A DNA stretch of 64,000 nucleotides. Source: Metellina segmentata (lineage: Eukaryota > Arthropoda > Arachnida > Araneae > Tetragnathidae). The DNA lies in the NCBI GenBank assembly GCA_947359465.1, contig OX375877.1:68364698-68428697 (forward strand). The letters run 5' to 3'. Under the pieces are notes generated by a model. The model saw only the letters and a list, made by a program, of their open reading frames with translations, had not been told where the DNA came from and made no database searches. Positions 1 to 12,671 of this stretch are shown here, in pieces. Made by a program: the position numbers and the translations under genes. Each line of letters opens with the position of its first letter. The stretch's first letter is position 1.

Positions 1-74
1 TTTTAAAATTGTACTCACAGCTACTTAAGGAATTTGGTAAAATTCAAAAATCAAGGCAATACTACACTTTCAAT

Positions 75-275
75 TTATTGTTTGAGATAATTTTCCAGAG
101 GGGGCCCCAACAAACCAGTTTGGGAAACTATCTTAAACCATCTTAAAACGTTACCAGTACCCTTCATATTTGAAATTGCATGGAGAATTTGGTTGGCATT
201 TATGCATCCACGACAATATTCTTCGTTTCCAACAGTCACATTTGACGTAGCTCCAGATATTGTCTTCAATAAATG
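75..275 (-). CDS. possible terminal exon of an unrecognised gene
   Basis: An open frame of 66 residues ends at a TAA (75-77) that overlaps an AATAAA polyadenylation hexamer on the minus strand. A candidate acceptor AG lies just upstream (276-277), but its pyrimidine tract is poor. The peptide has a protein-like composition, including a CRGC motif and a GLLGPP turn. I do not recognise the family. It could be the last exon of the gene whose candidate first exon is at 2703-2765, since both are on the minus strand, but nothing in the window proves the join. It could equally be chance or a transposon scrap. Confidence 0.22.
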   Translation of the reverse strand, partial: HLLKTISGATSNVTVGNEEYCRGCINANQILHAISNMKGTGNVLRWFKIVSQTGLLGPPLENYLKQ

Positions 276-2700
276 CTTAGTTCAATATCTTTATTTATTC
301 ACTTCGCTCTTTGTGTCATTCCAGACAACTTCAAACAAGAAATAAAGGCAGCTATATGCATATTTAAATTAATCACCACAGTGCAGTACTTATTGCTTTC
401 TTCATATTTAAAAATATAATAGCACGAGTGGGATAATTCGTTCAATATCTGAAAATCTTTACAACTATTGTTTTTAAAACTTTGATTGCCATCTCTATCG
501 CTTAGTATTCATAGGAAATTTCTTTTCCCAGCATGATACCAAGGATTTTCTAGATTAGAATCAGAGAAGTTTATCGTATCGCTGGCAGTTATTTTTTCAT
601 TACTGTGATAAAGTTACAAAATTTAAATTGTTCCAAACTTTCATCAATTTTTGATGGGAAATTTTTGAAAAAGAAACTTATTTAGTAACATAACTTTTCA
701 TATTAAATACGAAAAAATTTTAAAATGTATTTTCATTTTTCTCAAAAATTTGGGAAACCTTTTATGGGTCAAAGTTAAGGTAATTTTAGTCATCATCGGA
801 TAACTTACAAAAATAATCAAACTAGTAAAAAAAAATTAGGAAATAGAAATATTTTTTTATCTCAATATTTTTAAATTTCAACTTCTACTAGTTCAATTTG
901 TTACAGATTTTTCATTATTTTACTTGAATAATATAAAATAGAATTTATTATATCAAATAAATTGTGATTGTTATTTTTAAAAATCTTAGAATTTAAATAC
1001 GCTGAGAAAAACTACTTTTTATTTTAAAAATTAGTTTTTTTCGCTCCTGATTCGATGGAAAACATCTACAACTGCAAAAATGTTCACACATATTCTTTAA
1101 ATCTGTAAAATCAATCTATAAGACAGCAAAAAAATTCGATAGTTTTAATCACTTACAGGGTGCAGATACCTTTAAGGAAAAAATTCATTTATCTGAATGC
1201 ACAAATAGTTCTAATTCGACTGCGTTAGAAACAATGAAGTAATTTATGCACTACAAAAGTCGATACAGAATTTGAATAAAACTAAAGAAAAAGTAAACTG
1301 TCTTTTATTTGACAAGTAGCTAGAGAGAGAGAAGCAAAGGAGTCAGATGCTTTTGGTCACGGAATATAAATATTTTGTGGTTCGTGTATTTTGAGTCATT
1401 TGGTTTTCAAGGAATAGTAGTCAATAATTTTTATTTAAAGACAGTTTTCTTGCATGAAAAATTATTTACACTACGAAAATAAAAAGGTTTTAAAATCACT
1501 AGACTATCGAATGTCAATTTGTTCTAAGTCATTCACAAAACACATTCCATCTTTAGAATATATTGAAATTTTGTGAAAGTGTATTCATTTGCATCTTAAT
1601 AAGTTCTTATTTACATAATTTTCAGTAATTAATTTTTTTATAGTTCTAAACAGAAGATTAAAATAATGGTTTTTGCTGTCGGCAGCCCTTACAAAAGAAA
1701 AATGTCAAAGACTTTATTTATTTTCTCTTATTGCTTTATAATGGTAGGAATGGGATGAAGTTTCAACTTCGAGCACATTTGGTATGCTTATAAATCAAGG
1801 CAGTATCGATTGGACACGACATTTGCTTTATTTACATCAGCGTTTGCCAAAGTAGAGGAATGTAGTAGAATAATCCCTTGTAGATAGGTTTAAATTGCAA
1901 TTGCATACAATCTTATAAATATTTATAAAAGCCTGTAAATTTTTTTTTAAAGTGTTATCAAAATACCATTGTAAACAAATTTCGAACGTAGCATTAGACG
2001 CTGATATGTTTGGAGAACTGAAAGCAGGCTTCTGTATTTGAAGAGCAAAATAATAAACCCATATAGAAAATTACACTGATTTAAAAATGCTTCTTTATAT
2101 CACTCATAAAAACTTTAATGGTGAGAAGCATGATACACATTGATGGCAAGAATGTACACCGAAATTATGAGAAAAAAATAATGTTTTAGGAAAATCATTC
2201 AATACAAGGAATTGGGAAACGTGTTCTTAATTCCAAAATCGAAAATAAACTAAATTCAATATCATCAATTAATATCAAACTGATCACAACAAAATTGTTA
2301 AAATATTCAAAAATCAAAAGTAAATGTTTTCAAAACATTTCATTCTTATGAGTCAACGCCTTGAGTTTAAACCATGGTGCAATCCATGTTTGTTTACATT
2401 TTACTAAGCACAGTCAATACGGATTCATTTTCACAGATAATTTTTCTCTTATTTGTATAAATGGTAAACTGACTCATCTACCTACAAAACCTCCTGGAAA
2501 TAATTTCATCGCAGTAACTTTTTCAGAAAAGATAGCGCACAACTCCTTGTTGTTGCCATGAATGCTGACACAATAGAAGTTTCGGTTTTGCTATTCAAAT
2601 AATAGTCTACTTTCTGGTGTGTCGGTGGAATTGAATCCCACCTCATTCGCGACATCATATTAACGTGAATAAGCTGGCATAAGTTTTAATTAAATTACTT
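276..2700. other. AT-rich stretch without supported gene
   Basis: Roughly 70% A+T, with short homopolymer tracts and no long open frame, splice-linked exon pair or recognisable repeat. If the candidate exons at 75-275 and 2703-2765 belong together this is an intron; otherwise it is intergenic. Confidence 0.5.
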
Positions 2701-2702
2701 AC

Positions 2703-2765
2703 CTCCGTTTCGATGTAACAGAAATGCACGGACTTCTGCCACAGAGCGTAGATATACCGCGGCAT
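2703..2765 (-). CDS. candidate first coding exon (21 codons)
   Basis: On the minus strand an ATG at 2765 opens 21 codons (start MPRYIYALWQ) that run without a stop into a near-consensus splice donor, CGGAG|GTAAGTAAT, at 2702. The join is phase 0. A short upstream ORF starts about 75 bases earlier. The exon lies below a GC- and CpG-richer stretch (about 2720-3600) that looks like a promoter plus 5' UTR. The downstream exons would lie in 1-2700 or beyond the left edge. The product is not recognised. The strong donor is the main support. Confidence 0.35.
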
Positions 2766-3600
2766 GCTTGCTGCCAGGTTCAGTCGGGATTGCAGACGAT
2801 AATCAAATTGCACACTAATTGCCGAGGCGATATAGGACGAATATCAGCATGTGAAGAAGAAATCCTTTGGTACCCGTTCGTTCTAAAAGGAACGACTTGT
2901 GCGAATAATGGCGATGGCAAAAAGGTTCGACCCGTGTTCGCAGAATGTCAAAGTCCGTTCAGCAGAAACGTCCTTGGGGTGACGACGAGCTGCTGAAGGC
3001 CCTTTCCAGTTTCACAACCAACGCTTCTTACCGCAGTCGCTCCATTTCTTAATATTCATCTACCTGAAGACCAGAAGAACGACGGAGCAAGAATTCTCTT
3101 TCGGTTTTCTTTTCCTCTTCGGTTCCTCTACCCCCTTTCGTGTTTCTTCGAATGTCGTTCTTTTTTCCCCTTTTTGTGTGATTGGTCCGCATCGGAACCC
3201 GAAGGCGATTCTGGGACAGAACAAGATGGAGCTCAACTGGTGAAAACGATATCAAACGAATGAATATCGAATCCCTCTAGAAGAAAAGAACGATGAATGC
3301 TTTTCGAATTGTGAAAAAAGAGGTTACGTCACGCCTAGCTGACGGCAAATCAGGGTTAACTTCTCGAGACTTTTTTTTTTAATTCTCGCACGTCTAAAGT
3401 GCGCTTTGTGCGACCACATTCTTTTTTTCTTTTCTTCGATAGATTTAATAAGTTGTTTTCCCGCTCTGTGTCGCGGTATTTCAGATCGTGGCATAAGCTT
3501 TCGCGTGCCAGCAGAGCACGCAATCTCGAGCGGGTAGCTCACAGTCGGGTGTGTCCGCGTGCGCTTTCGGAATGTTTCTTGAGCGAACGACGAAGTTCTT
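2766..3600 (-). promoter_or_regulatory. GC/CpG-enriched promoter-like region
   Basis: Base composition changes sharply from the AT-rich flanks: many CpGs, GCG and CGAGCGGG words, especially at 3455-3600. It sits directly upstream of a good minus-strand splice donor at 2702, so it is plausibly a 5' UTR and core promoter of a minus-strand gene. No TATA element at a convincing distance was seen. Inference from composition only. Confidence 0.3.
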
Positions 3601-4081
3601 GAATTCGATTTTTGTCTTTCAGCCGATTGTTGTCTTGAACAAAAGGGCTGTTCGTGATTCCGTTGTAGAATTCGTTTTCATACATCGTCGACTAATAGGA
3701 TTCGAATGTTAAAAAGGGGGTTTGCGAAAGAGTTCTGTGAGTGTGATTTACGCAGTGGAACGACAGCATCCGTTCATGTGTTCATCTGGATTCAAAGGGG
3801 AATTTAATGAAATTCCTTATTGTAGCTGTCCTGAAAAATTGACTGACATTTTCTCCAGTTAATTATTCAAATGAAAAAATTTTATATTTGCTTTAGATTT
3901 GCCAATAACATTTACAGCCATATGTTCAGAATAGACAGTAATCATACTCCACCATACGTTTTCGAAAACCGACTAAAAAATGAGTTGTCTGTTTTTCGAT
4001 TGGATGTAGCATTTCGGAGATGCGTACCTATAACTGATAGGTTAACTTACGGTGAAATTATCCACCAATACAAAAATTAAC

Positions 4082-4129
4082 TTACAACACAATAGTATAG
4101 TATATATGTTGTATACTATTGTGTTGTAA
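4082..4129. repeat. perfect 18-bp inverted repeat, 12-nt spacer
   Basis: TTACAACACAATAGTATA at 4082-4099 is the exact reverse complement of 4112-4129. The spacer is TA-rich. It can form a long hairpin. No gene adjoins it; it may be a very short transposon footprint. Confidence 0.85.
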
Positions 4130-4739
4130 TTTAATTTTACTTGGGAGACTAAGTTGTACTGTCTGTCACGCTTCTTGCTAACAACATATACATTCAGATT
4201 TGCATATACAATCAGTTCTTTATTTAGGTATCGACTGATTCTCAGGTACCGGTACCCCAGAGACGGTATAGTTTGGTGGTTTTAGCGCTGAAATTTAAAA
4301 TGACTGGAAGGGACATCACAAAACTTTCTGCTCAAATACCTCCTGAATGTTCAACCGGAAACTCTTTTTGGGTTGGGTTTTAATAAGGAATAGCTTGGTA
4401 TCATTAATATGCTGTCGGTTCAGACAGACACAAACACTCTGTCTTGAAACAAAATTAAAAACTATCATGATCTATCTGGGTGTCAAATTATTGTTTGTAC
4501 ACCCCCAAACCAGACTGGTGTTATGGTTAGTTTGAATTTTATAGTGCAAGATCCAAAGAGAGATGGGGATAAGCTCTGCCAAACACAATACAATAAGATT
4601 ATTTTAAAAGACAGAATAAAAACCAGACATTAGCATTAAATGTGAAGATATGAATAAAATCAAGTGAGCCACCTGAAATTAAATCTGAAGATTAAACCCC
4701 ATGAAACTTATTACGGTGAAATGAAAACAAAGGAGGGAT

Positions 4740-4840
4740 ATCCCCATCTTTGATGTCGTCATCTGACCATGGTTCAAATTTACGAGGTGTTGTCCTCTGA
4801 TTTTTCACTTGTGTTGTTCCACAGTGCGACGTTTTAATTA
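4740..4840 (+). repeat. SINE 3'-part fragment
   Basis: Carries the diagnostic body words of the window's tRNA-derived SINE (GTCATCTGACC, TTCAAATTTACGAGGTGTTGTCCTC) followed by a degraded 3' end ending in GCGACGTT. The tRNA-like head is missing. Confidence 0.6.
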
Positions 4841-5014
4841 AATGCTCTTCTATCCCATCTTTGCTGATAAAACTCAATGAATGCGATTTAAAAGTTGATG
4901 AATTATAAATGTGGTAAAAATCCTGTATGATGAAAGATGGTAAAAAGTGATAGATGAAGGGGTGACCCTATGATGAGGTATTAAAATATCGACGATAAAG
5001 CTGTTTAAAATAAT

Positions 5015-5404
5015 TTATAGCTTCAGTTTACGTGTATAGCTGTGGCAACGGCCTTGGTGATTTTTTGGCGCACTTCCAGTAGCGAGTTATGGTTGGTTAA
5101 GGCAACCCATCTGTACTAGAGTAATTGCAGCTTATGACAACCTTGATAAACGGAAAGTTTAAATTTTAATTTTGAATACCGTCACGTAATTATCAAAACT
5201 CGTAACTACAAAACGTTAACAAAGAAATTACGAGTTTTACTAATTGGCATGACGATATTCTAGAAAGTTCTTTCAAAATCCGTTAAACTGAAGTTTGATT
5301 TCATTGGTTCATTTGAAATAATTATTTCCTTGGCAACTTTAGAATTGCGCCCAAAAATGCGCTAAGGCCGTTGCCACCGCTATAAACGTAGACTGAAGCT
5401 GTAC
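5015..5404. mobile_element. MITE, GGTACAGCTTCAGTCTACG family, copy 1
   Basis: About 390 bp with long imperfect inverted ends. The left end reads TATAGCTTCAGTTTACG...GGCAACGGCC; the right end, reverse complemented, reads GGTACAGCTTCAGTCTACG...GGCAACGGCC. Two more copies occur at 21563-21886 and 22276-22545. No coding capacity. Superfamily not determined because no clean target duplication was seen. Confidence 0.75.
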
Positions 5405-8400
5405 CAAAATATGAACAAGAAGTTTAAATATGGCGTATAAGAAGTCGGTTTCACTCATTTATAAATGTCTAGGTATGAATCTGAAATGGCCGACGCGAAG
5501 AGTTTTGTGAAACTTGTTTCGTTAAAAAGTGTTAAACTTTATCTACATTTCTGAAATTGAAGTAGTCCATTCGAACTCATCAAGCATCACTGTCAGCACC
5601 GCTCCATGTCCTGTTTGATTTGTCGCTCTATGGTCAATTTTCTGCGATATGACGACTCATTGTTTCGTATTCCCAATCCCTATGAACATTAAATTCGAGA
5701 CTCAGACCTAGGCCACAGGATATATGTCCCTGCATATTACCAAATTTTATCCCTTATAGGCTACCAATTAAGACGCGACTTGACACTTACCAAGGAATTC
5801 ATATTGCAAATTGCATTTAAAACAAATGTTGTAAAAGCTGATCATGACTGGATTAATCATATGCTTATTGATTCTGCATAATTTGTTTCAATACTAGCTT
5901 ATGGGTGGTATGATCCAGTGTTTCTGTACCATTGGTTTCTGATCATATCAGATCATCATAAATTTGATTGATTCATTGCCATTATCACGCGGTGCAATCG
6001 AATTGATAAGATTAAGAATTATTTATTGATCGACTACACCGCAGGGGAAATATTCAGAGAGGTGTGGGCTCCGGGAGCCCCTTCACCCGAAATATTCTTT
6101 TTGTTACAACCACTAAGTGGTTAAAAACAACAAAAACTACACACCGAAATTTATTTAATCAGCGGAAATCGAAATTTTTCTTATGAAGTGTAAACTGCAT
6201 CCAAATATGTCTAAAAATGATGAAAATTCATTGTACTCATTTAGTATTAACGCCTTTCGATTTGTGTAGAATATTGGTAATGTATGTAAATGGCGTCTGT
6301 TGCCTGAATGCCAACCACGCGTAACTACAATATGCAGGATACTTAACAGCAACTTTAGTGAAAATTTTGTTATGTTTGCAATATACTGTTTTTACACAGG
6401 TTACAAATTCAATTCAATTACAAATTTTTTTACATAGGTTACAAATCCAAGCGAACATTCATTTTTTTTCAATATTCATACATTTTAAATAGATTAAAAG
6501 AATATTTGGCTGAACTGCTTATCTCAGTGCAAGTGCGCAATAGAAGGCGAACGCAAACAATTATAAAATCAAAGGATTTACATGCTCTATAACATAAACA
6601 ATACAGCACAAAGCCGTCACGTGTTAGAGAACCGGTGTTTGAACTGCCTCAATTTTTCATATACTGTGGGATGCGCAATATTGTTGGACAGTGACGTCCA
6701 TTTAGGGAGGAAAGTCATCCTCCTATCCCTTGAGCTTTTGAATTTTCCTAAAATTAATAACTGAGTAGTACTTTCCATGACAAAAATATTCTATTTTTAT
6801 AAAACGCTTAAGAGAAATAAAAGATCAGATTTGTTGGGCTGAATTTATTTCTCGGTCACCTGCCTCTGAAGAACGATTTTGATCTAACGTAAGGGTGGAG
6901 AACTAACTTCCTGTGAAAAACTTCCGATGATTGATTCCACTCCTTAAAGATTTTATATGTGTAGAAGAAGAAGAAGGTTAAAAAAATATCTCTTGTCGAG
7001 CTAGTCGACTTGCCATTTTAGTGGTTTTAATCAGTTGTGAAAAAAAAAAATTTATTTTTTTGTTAACTGAGAAATTGAATTATCTTTATTTTTAAATCAA
7101 TTTTGAATGTTTTTATTTGGAAGCACAAACTTTTTTACATCAAGCTTCTTATCCTACATTGGTTATACGTACGATGAGAAGTAAAAACTATGCGGGGTAA
7201 AATGGAAATGCAGGGAAATTCATGTTGGAGGAATAGGGAAGGGGGTACGTCAAGCAATATATCGTATCAGTTCATCCCTAATACATTTTGTCCCCCAAGG
7301 AAAAACTGAAATGATGCCTCTATTGTTGGCAATCCAATATTGTAATGATACTCATTTCGATATTGGAATATCCCCTACCAGCATAATAATAAACCGTACC
7401 AGTAATATAAATTCAGATAGTACTTACCATAGCAGTTTTGTGGTTCTTTCGTTATTCAGCAAACTTTATGAATTAATATAAAATTGTTATTCATTTTACC
7501 CTTCACAAAATATTTGCAGTATTTTTATAAAATATTTTATCATTTTCTCTGAAAGATTCAATAGGTTTTGTAGAAAAAATTTCCAAAATATAAAACCTGC
7601 GTGAAAAGCGAATTGTGATTCTGGTATTCGATGTTGAGCTGTTCTTAGTTTTTGTTTTATTTGAGTGTATTGGAGAACAACGGAACAGAAAAAAGTTTTT
7701 AAAACACTGAAACATCCCGATTTGAATCTGAAAATTAATGAAATATCAGCTCAGACGTTCTTTGCAGCAGCGCCATCTAACGGGTAAACTAGAATTTAAA
7801 ACTGTATTAGATAACCTAGTGATTTTTTCCTGAATATTGATAACACATTGTTTTCAAATAAATTCAAACCAATAAAGTTAAAATTCTAATTTTTATCGAA
7901 AAGAAAAAACGGCATTTTGTATTTCTCTAAAATGCGTAACAAGGATGAAATCTCTTCAAGCTAAATCTAATTTTTCGAATAAGAAATATACAGAATTTAT
8001 TCAATTAAGTTAAAATAAATTTTTAATAATTTATTTATGAAATCAAGATCCTATTTCACACACAGCCGCACATATCTCTCTCATTGTCACTCAGATATAG
8101 CCCATTGGTGACGGTTTGATATTATCTATTTTTAAAAAGAAAAAAAATTGACAGAACTCCAAATTTCGGAAAATTTATTCAAAAAGAGATTTTTTGGTGA
8201 AACAAAATAGTATAAACAAAGAATACAACCACATCATGACTAAAAACTCTGTGGTTGTTTCATATGTGATTGTGAAAGTGCCCCTGTAACGGAAAGCACA
8301 ATTTCTCGTGATACGATGTGATTGCTCTAAACAAGTTTATGAAACATTTTGCCTTTAAAATAATTTCCGGCGACATTTTAATATTTTCCTATGGTCCATT

Positions 8401-8934
8401 TCTGAAATGAAATGTGCTCTATGGTGGAACAAGACGTTCTGAAACTCCTTGACTGTAATAATCATTTAGGATGGAAAAAAAATGTGGATTACGAAAGCTC
8501 GCGGATTACATAACTGCATTCTCAAACCACATCTAGTATGTATCGCAATTATTCAATATAAAGATAACTTTACTGTGCTTTTCACTTCTAATAAAAAAGG
8601 GAGGGTTTCGAAGAATGGTTTCTCCATATCAATATCAATTAACAATCAATGCAATGTTAAAAACCGCTGAGAGTATTAATAGCCATTTCGATGCTGTTTA
8701 AGATTTTGAACGCGCTTCGTTTGTTGCAAGAGGGTATGATGCAATGCGAGAAAGTCTACTGAAATGAAAAAGTTATACATCCCAACATGCCCATAGGACA
8801 TGGCATGGGATGATATGGTTCCCAGCTCCTGGATGGTTGAAGGAGGACATACTCCTATTTAGCAAGTCCTTCTACTAATATGGTTGAGATGCACGGTAGA
8901 TAGTTGAACTTGATCCAAAGAGACAGGTACTCTG
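5405..8934. other. AT-rich stretch without supported gene
   Basis: Contains only short open frames typical of chance in AT-rich DNA. I see no splice-connected exons, no tRNA, and no repeat shared with the rest of the window. Confidence 0.5.
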
Positions 8935-8942
8935 CTATGTAT

Positions 8943-9438
8943 TAGGGATGCGACATCGATAGCAAAACATCGATGTTTTGAAACATCGATGTTCAAAATT
9001 AAAACATCGATGTTGATAATACATCGCCCCAAAAACATCGATGTTTTTAAAATTCAGTGTATTTAAACTTTTCCCCCCCATTTCTTAAAACTGGTTTAGC
9101 AACTAGTGATGCCACATCGGCTCCAGTAGATCGAAGTTTTTTTCTGAAACATCAATGTTTAGAAAACATCGACATCGATGTCGAATCTCTACTCTTCCGA
9201 CCCTTCATCCTTGGTCTCTTTGTTCTAAAAGTATGTTCAATTTGCTGATTATGAAAATTATGCTACTTGGTTATTTTTAAAATTTTTATAACGGTACTTT
9301 TTTCATTTAAAAATAAAACATCGACAACGTAAAAACATCGACAAGTATAAACATCGATGTTACAAAAACATCGACCCTAATACATCAATGTTAAATACAT
9401 CGATGTTTTGAAAACATCGACATCGATGTCGCATCCTA
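8943..9438. mobile_element. hAT-type MITE built from ACATCGATGT palindromes
   Basis: The ends are TAGGGATGCGACATCGAT and (reverse complement) TAGGATGCGACATCGATG. A perfect 8-bp target duplication, CTATGTAT, flanks it at 8935-8942 and 9439-9446, as expected of hAT transposition. The inside is non-coding and consists largely of repeated ACATCGATGT decamers and near copies, scattered in both halves. Confidence 0.88.
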
Positions 9439-9469
9439 CTATGTATACTGGTGTGCAGAAGTTCAGAAC

Positions 9470-9730
9470 GTGGTTTCAACGAGATATCTCGTTCATCAAA
9501 GGTCTTACCAATTTTACTAATGACGAGATACTCATCATCACGATATTGTCGATTTTTTATATGATGACGAGATCAAAATCTGATCAGTTTTCTTTTAATT
9601 ACAAGATATCTCGTTCATCAAGATCTGATCAATTTTGATAGCTCGCCATCAAGACATTGCTAATTTTTTTTTATGTTGACGAGATCAATATCTTGTCAGT
9701 TTTGCTAATGACAAGATACCTCGTAGAGAC
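9470..9730. repeat. degenerate GACGAGATA-module repeat
   Basis: Four to five loosely repeated modules with words such as ACGAGATATCTCGTTCATCA and CAATTTTACTAATGACGAGAT. It is followed by a run of 13 G at about 9739. No open frame spans it. Probably an old MITE or satellite scrap. Confidence 0.45.
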
Positions 9731-10410
9731 AACCACCAGTGGGGGGGGGGGGGTTAAATAAAGACTTTGGAGGGACTCCAAATATGAATCGAACTAATAA
9801 GATGGCTGCACTCCAGTTTTTGTTACTAAACTTGTTCCATTCAAATGAAGAAAATAACAGAATCTTAAGTAATACAAAAATAAGAAAAGAAGGTGGTCAA
9901 GAAAAGGTGGAAAGGGAACATTGAGAATTCATACGCCCAATTTCCTGGCAAAAAAAACTCGGATAATACTTTCCAAATAGTTTTCATCCCAAATGTATAA
10001 AACATTTTGTAAGAAGTAGACAAAACAGAACTTTCTTCAGGTTTTATATTTCAAGCCAACAAACACGCCATATAAAATATCAGAATTATAAAGTTGTGAT
10101 GTCGGTAACACGTCACACTGGAGCAACACAAAGGGCTATTGTAAACCATTTCGAAACTAGTGAAATAAAACGCAAAAGGTTAGTTGAGAGTTATCTCTAC
10201 TATTATAAAAGGAAGTGTTTGTTTGGGGCCTCAAAATCCGGACGATTCTATGGCACTTACAGCAATGAGATTTGTCACAGAGGTAGTTTTTTGCAATTTT
10301 TGGGTAGCTTCGAATTTTAAAATTCAATCTAGATTTTTAAATGAATTGAATAGTTTTATTCTCCATCGGTTTTTCAACGCCTTTCTTCCGCCAAAGAAGG
10401 ATACTCCAAT

Positions 10411-10517
10411 GTCGACCAACCGGTCTAGTTGTTAAAGTGCTGGCCTCTGGATCGGAAGGTTCCCGGCTCGATTCCGGGGACAGGGAATAGATATAAATTG
10501 TGCTGTCCTATGTTAGG
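10411..10517 (+). repeat. tRNA-derived SINE head, interrupted
   Basis: A tRNA-like head (CGACCAACCGGTCTAGTTG, then a B-box-like GGCTCGATTCC) is followed by a body different from the main SINE, with words AGGGAATAGATATAAATTG. The body is cut at 10517 by a second SINE in the opposite orientation and resumes at 10843, with GATGGCCGCCCATTGGGTGC. Confidence 0.65.
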
Positions 10518-10842
10518 TAATGGTAATTTTAGTAAACGTCGTACTAGAGCAACACAACGGGCTATTGACGACGGTCCGGGATCAGTCCCTTATGGGAAAG
10601 ATCCGAGGACAACACCTCGTAATTTTGAACCACTGTCAGGTGACGAAGCAACACCTGAGCTGGCATCCCACTCTCCAAACTTCCACACCAACCCAACGTG
10701 AGGACTTTCGGCCACGACAGATTTAAGGTGCACCAGCCGCCTCTACACCATACGTTCACAAACATCCATGCCCAGACCCGGATTCGAACCAGGAACCTTC
10801 CGATCTAGAGGCTAACACCTTAACCACTATACCGGTTGGTCG
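10518..10842 (-). repeat. full-length tRNA-derived SINE inserted in another SINE
   Basis: Minus orientation: head at 10842, 3' end TTAACTAAAATTACC-like at 10518-10535. It is flanked by a perfect 16-bp target duplication, GCTGTCCTATGTTAGG (10502-10517 and 10843-10858), which lies inside the body of the older plus-strand SINE. About 325 bp with a hexanucleotide-type tail. Confidence 0.9.
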
Positions 10843-11149
10843 GCTGTCCTATGTTAGGAGCAATGATGGCCGCCCATTGGGTGCTCCTTCACAAATGGCC
10901 ATCGCTTCCGACCATTGCACAGTATATGGATTGAATTCCAATTATATGTATACGGTCAAGGGTATACGGTCATATGAAAAAAAAAGGGAATACCCCAATC
11001 TTGACTTTTTTTACCCACGTGACCTTGCCGTCAGCCTTGGAACCATATCAAGTTTTTTTCATCGCGGAGAACGCTCAGAAACCTATACTTTTCGGTTCCG
11101 CTTTGATTTTGAGCGGAGGAATGATTTTCCAGCCAGACGATAAATATTT

Positions 11150-11550
11150 TAACTGGAGACGCAGTTCTTTTTATCTATTTCCTAGACCGTTAAAGATAGA
11201 GGAAAAATTTCAACGGATTTGAAATCTGCGGCAAATTTCATTTTAGATCGATACCTAAAAATATTATTTTATTTAAAGAAATAATTTTTTAATTGAATAT
11301 ATATTTTATATTTTCGCAAGAGATTGGGACGTTACGTGAAACAGATTGCCTCTTCTACCCTTCGAGCTAAAAAAAAAAAAAAAAGCAGATTACATTTCCT
11401 GTCTTATTCCATTTCAGGGAATGAGAGCAAAAAATAAAAAACATTTTGACTGGGATTGTTAATTCTTTTTCGTAAAATCGGAATCGCTAAAGATAGATTA
11501 AAAATCTCAACGGATTTGAAATCTGCAGAAAATTTTACAACAGATTAATA
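11150..11550 (-). repeat. dispersed repeat with CAACGGATTTGAAATCTGC core (two pieces)
   Basis: The words AAAGATAGAGGAAAAATTTCAACGG and GATTTGAAATCTGCGGCAAA recur at 11490-11545, and in opposite orientation at 24620-24690, 56465-56520, 60010-60050 and 60280-60350. The consensus runs AAAATTTTCCGCAGATTTGAAATCCGTTG, then a CTATCTTT...AAGATAG hairpin. No coding capacity. A Helitron-like or other non-autonomous family is possible; class unproven. Confidence 0.65.
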
Positions 11551-11559
11551 ACTTACATC

Positions 11560-12149
11560 ACGGCGTTTCCTGTGGTTTTGGTTTGCTTCGCAAAATGTGG
11601 CTAGTGTTGAATAATGTGTGATTTTGCTACTCAACCTTTAAATGTTTGGCAAAACTCGATAAGTTTTGATGAATTGCATTTCGGTATTATCGAACAGTCA
11701 ATCAAGTGGTCAGGGTGTTGGCTTCTAGATCGAATCCTTACATGGATGTTTGTCCGTCTGAGGTGAATATAAAGCATCTGTACAAACGAGCTATGCCTAG
11801 AATATATACTGTGTCTGTGAGGTGTAATATGAAAAAACACACAAAATGCAGGCAACAAAAAGGGGTTTACAATTTCGCCCTTCTACTCTAAGAATGAATA
11901 ATGTCCAATTCGTCTGCAGGTATTTTTAATTAATGTCGTATACTGGAACAACACAACTCAATTGGCCGGGCAAAGGGAAAAAAACCATTTCGAGTTTTAA
12001 AAACTGAATAATTTCAATGCGGTCTTGCGATAAAGATTAACAAAATAATTTCTTCATAGTAAAACCTTTCAAAAGAAACGCTAAATTAAAATTAGAAGTT
12101 TGGAAAAACAAAAAAAAAAAAAGGGGGGGGGGACCAGATTTTTATGGCA
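11560..12149. other. no supported gene; small SINE scraps
   Basis: Holds a degraded SINE head at about 11690-11770 (GGTGTTGGCTTCTAGATCG, CATGGATGTTTG) and a SINE 3' end at about 11930-11990. Otherwise AT-rich with a mixed A/G run at 12108-12130. Confidence 0.5.
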
Positions 12150-12475
12150 TCTAATTTGTTGGGCTACGACAGACCGGATGGATGAATAGCGGATTAGCAA
12201 CCGGAGGGTAGCGAATTCGAAACACAATCCAACAAAGACAGTCGTATTCGTGGGGCTGCTGCACGTTAAATCTGTCGTGACCTCAAATGTCCTGATGTTG
12301 ACGTGGAGTGGAAGCTTGTAGTGTGTGGTGCCAGTTCAGGTGCTGACCTCGTCATCGGACCATTGGTTCACAATTACGAGGCGTGGCCCTCGCATCTTTC
12401 CCTTCGGAATTGATCCAGGACCGTCGCTAATTGCCCCAACCTAATACTTCAGTGCAACATTAGTTCAACTACCTC
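12150..12475 (+). repeat. diverged tRNA-derived SINE
   Basis: The head reads GATTAGCAACCGGAGGGTAG with a B-box-like GCGAATTCGAAAC. The body has CACGTTAAATCTGTCGTG, GTGCCAGTTCAGG and CTCGTCATCGGACC. The 3' part reads GACCGTCGCTAATTGCCCC. It is a second subfamily, also present at 28190, 51836, 53340, 53740 and 54195. Confidence 0.75.
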
Positions 12476-12671
12476 TCCTTAATTCCCATAATAAACTAAA
12501 CCAAGCATGTTTCAAAGTGTTCTACTTTTAGTGGAACAATTCACAGCTTCATATTTGCTAGGATTATGTCGTTTTAGTCACTTTCTTTTCAAAAATATGT
12601 CACATCAAATTGTTTCGAAAAATCTCTCCAGGAAAATGGTCATTAATAGCTCGTTGTATATTGCTCTAGTA

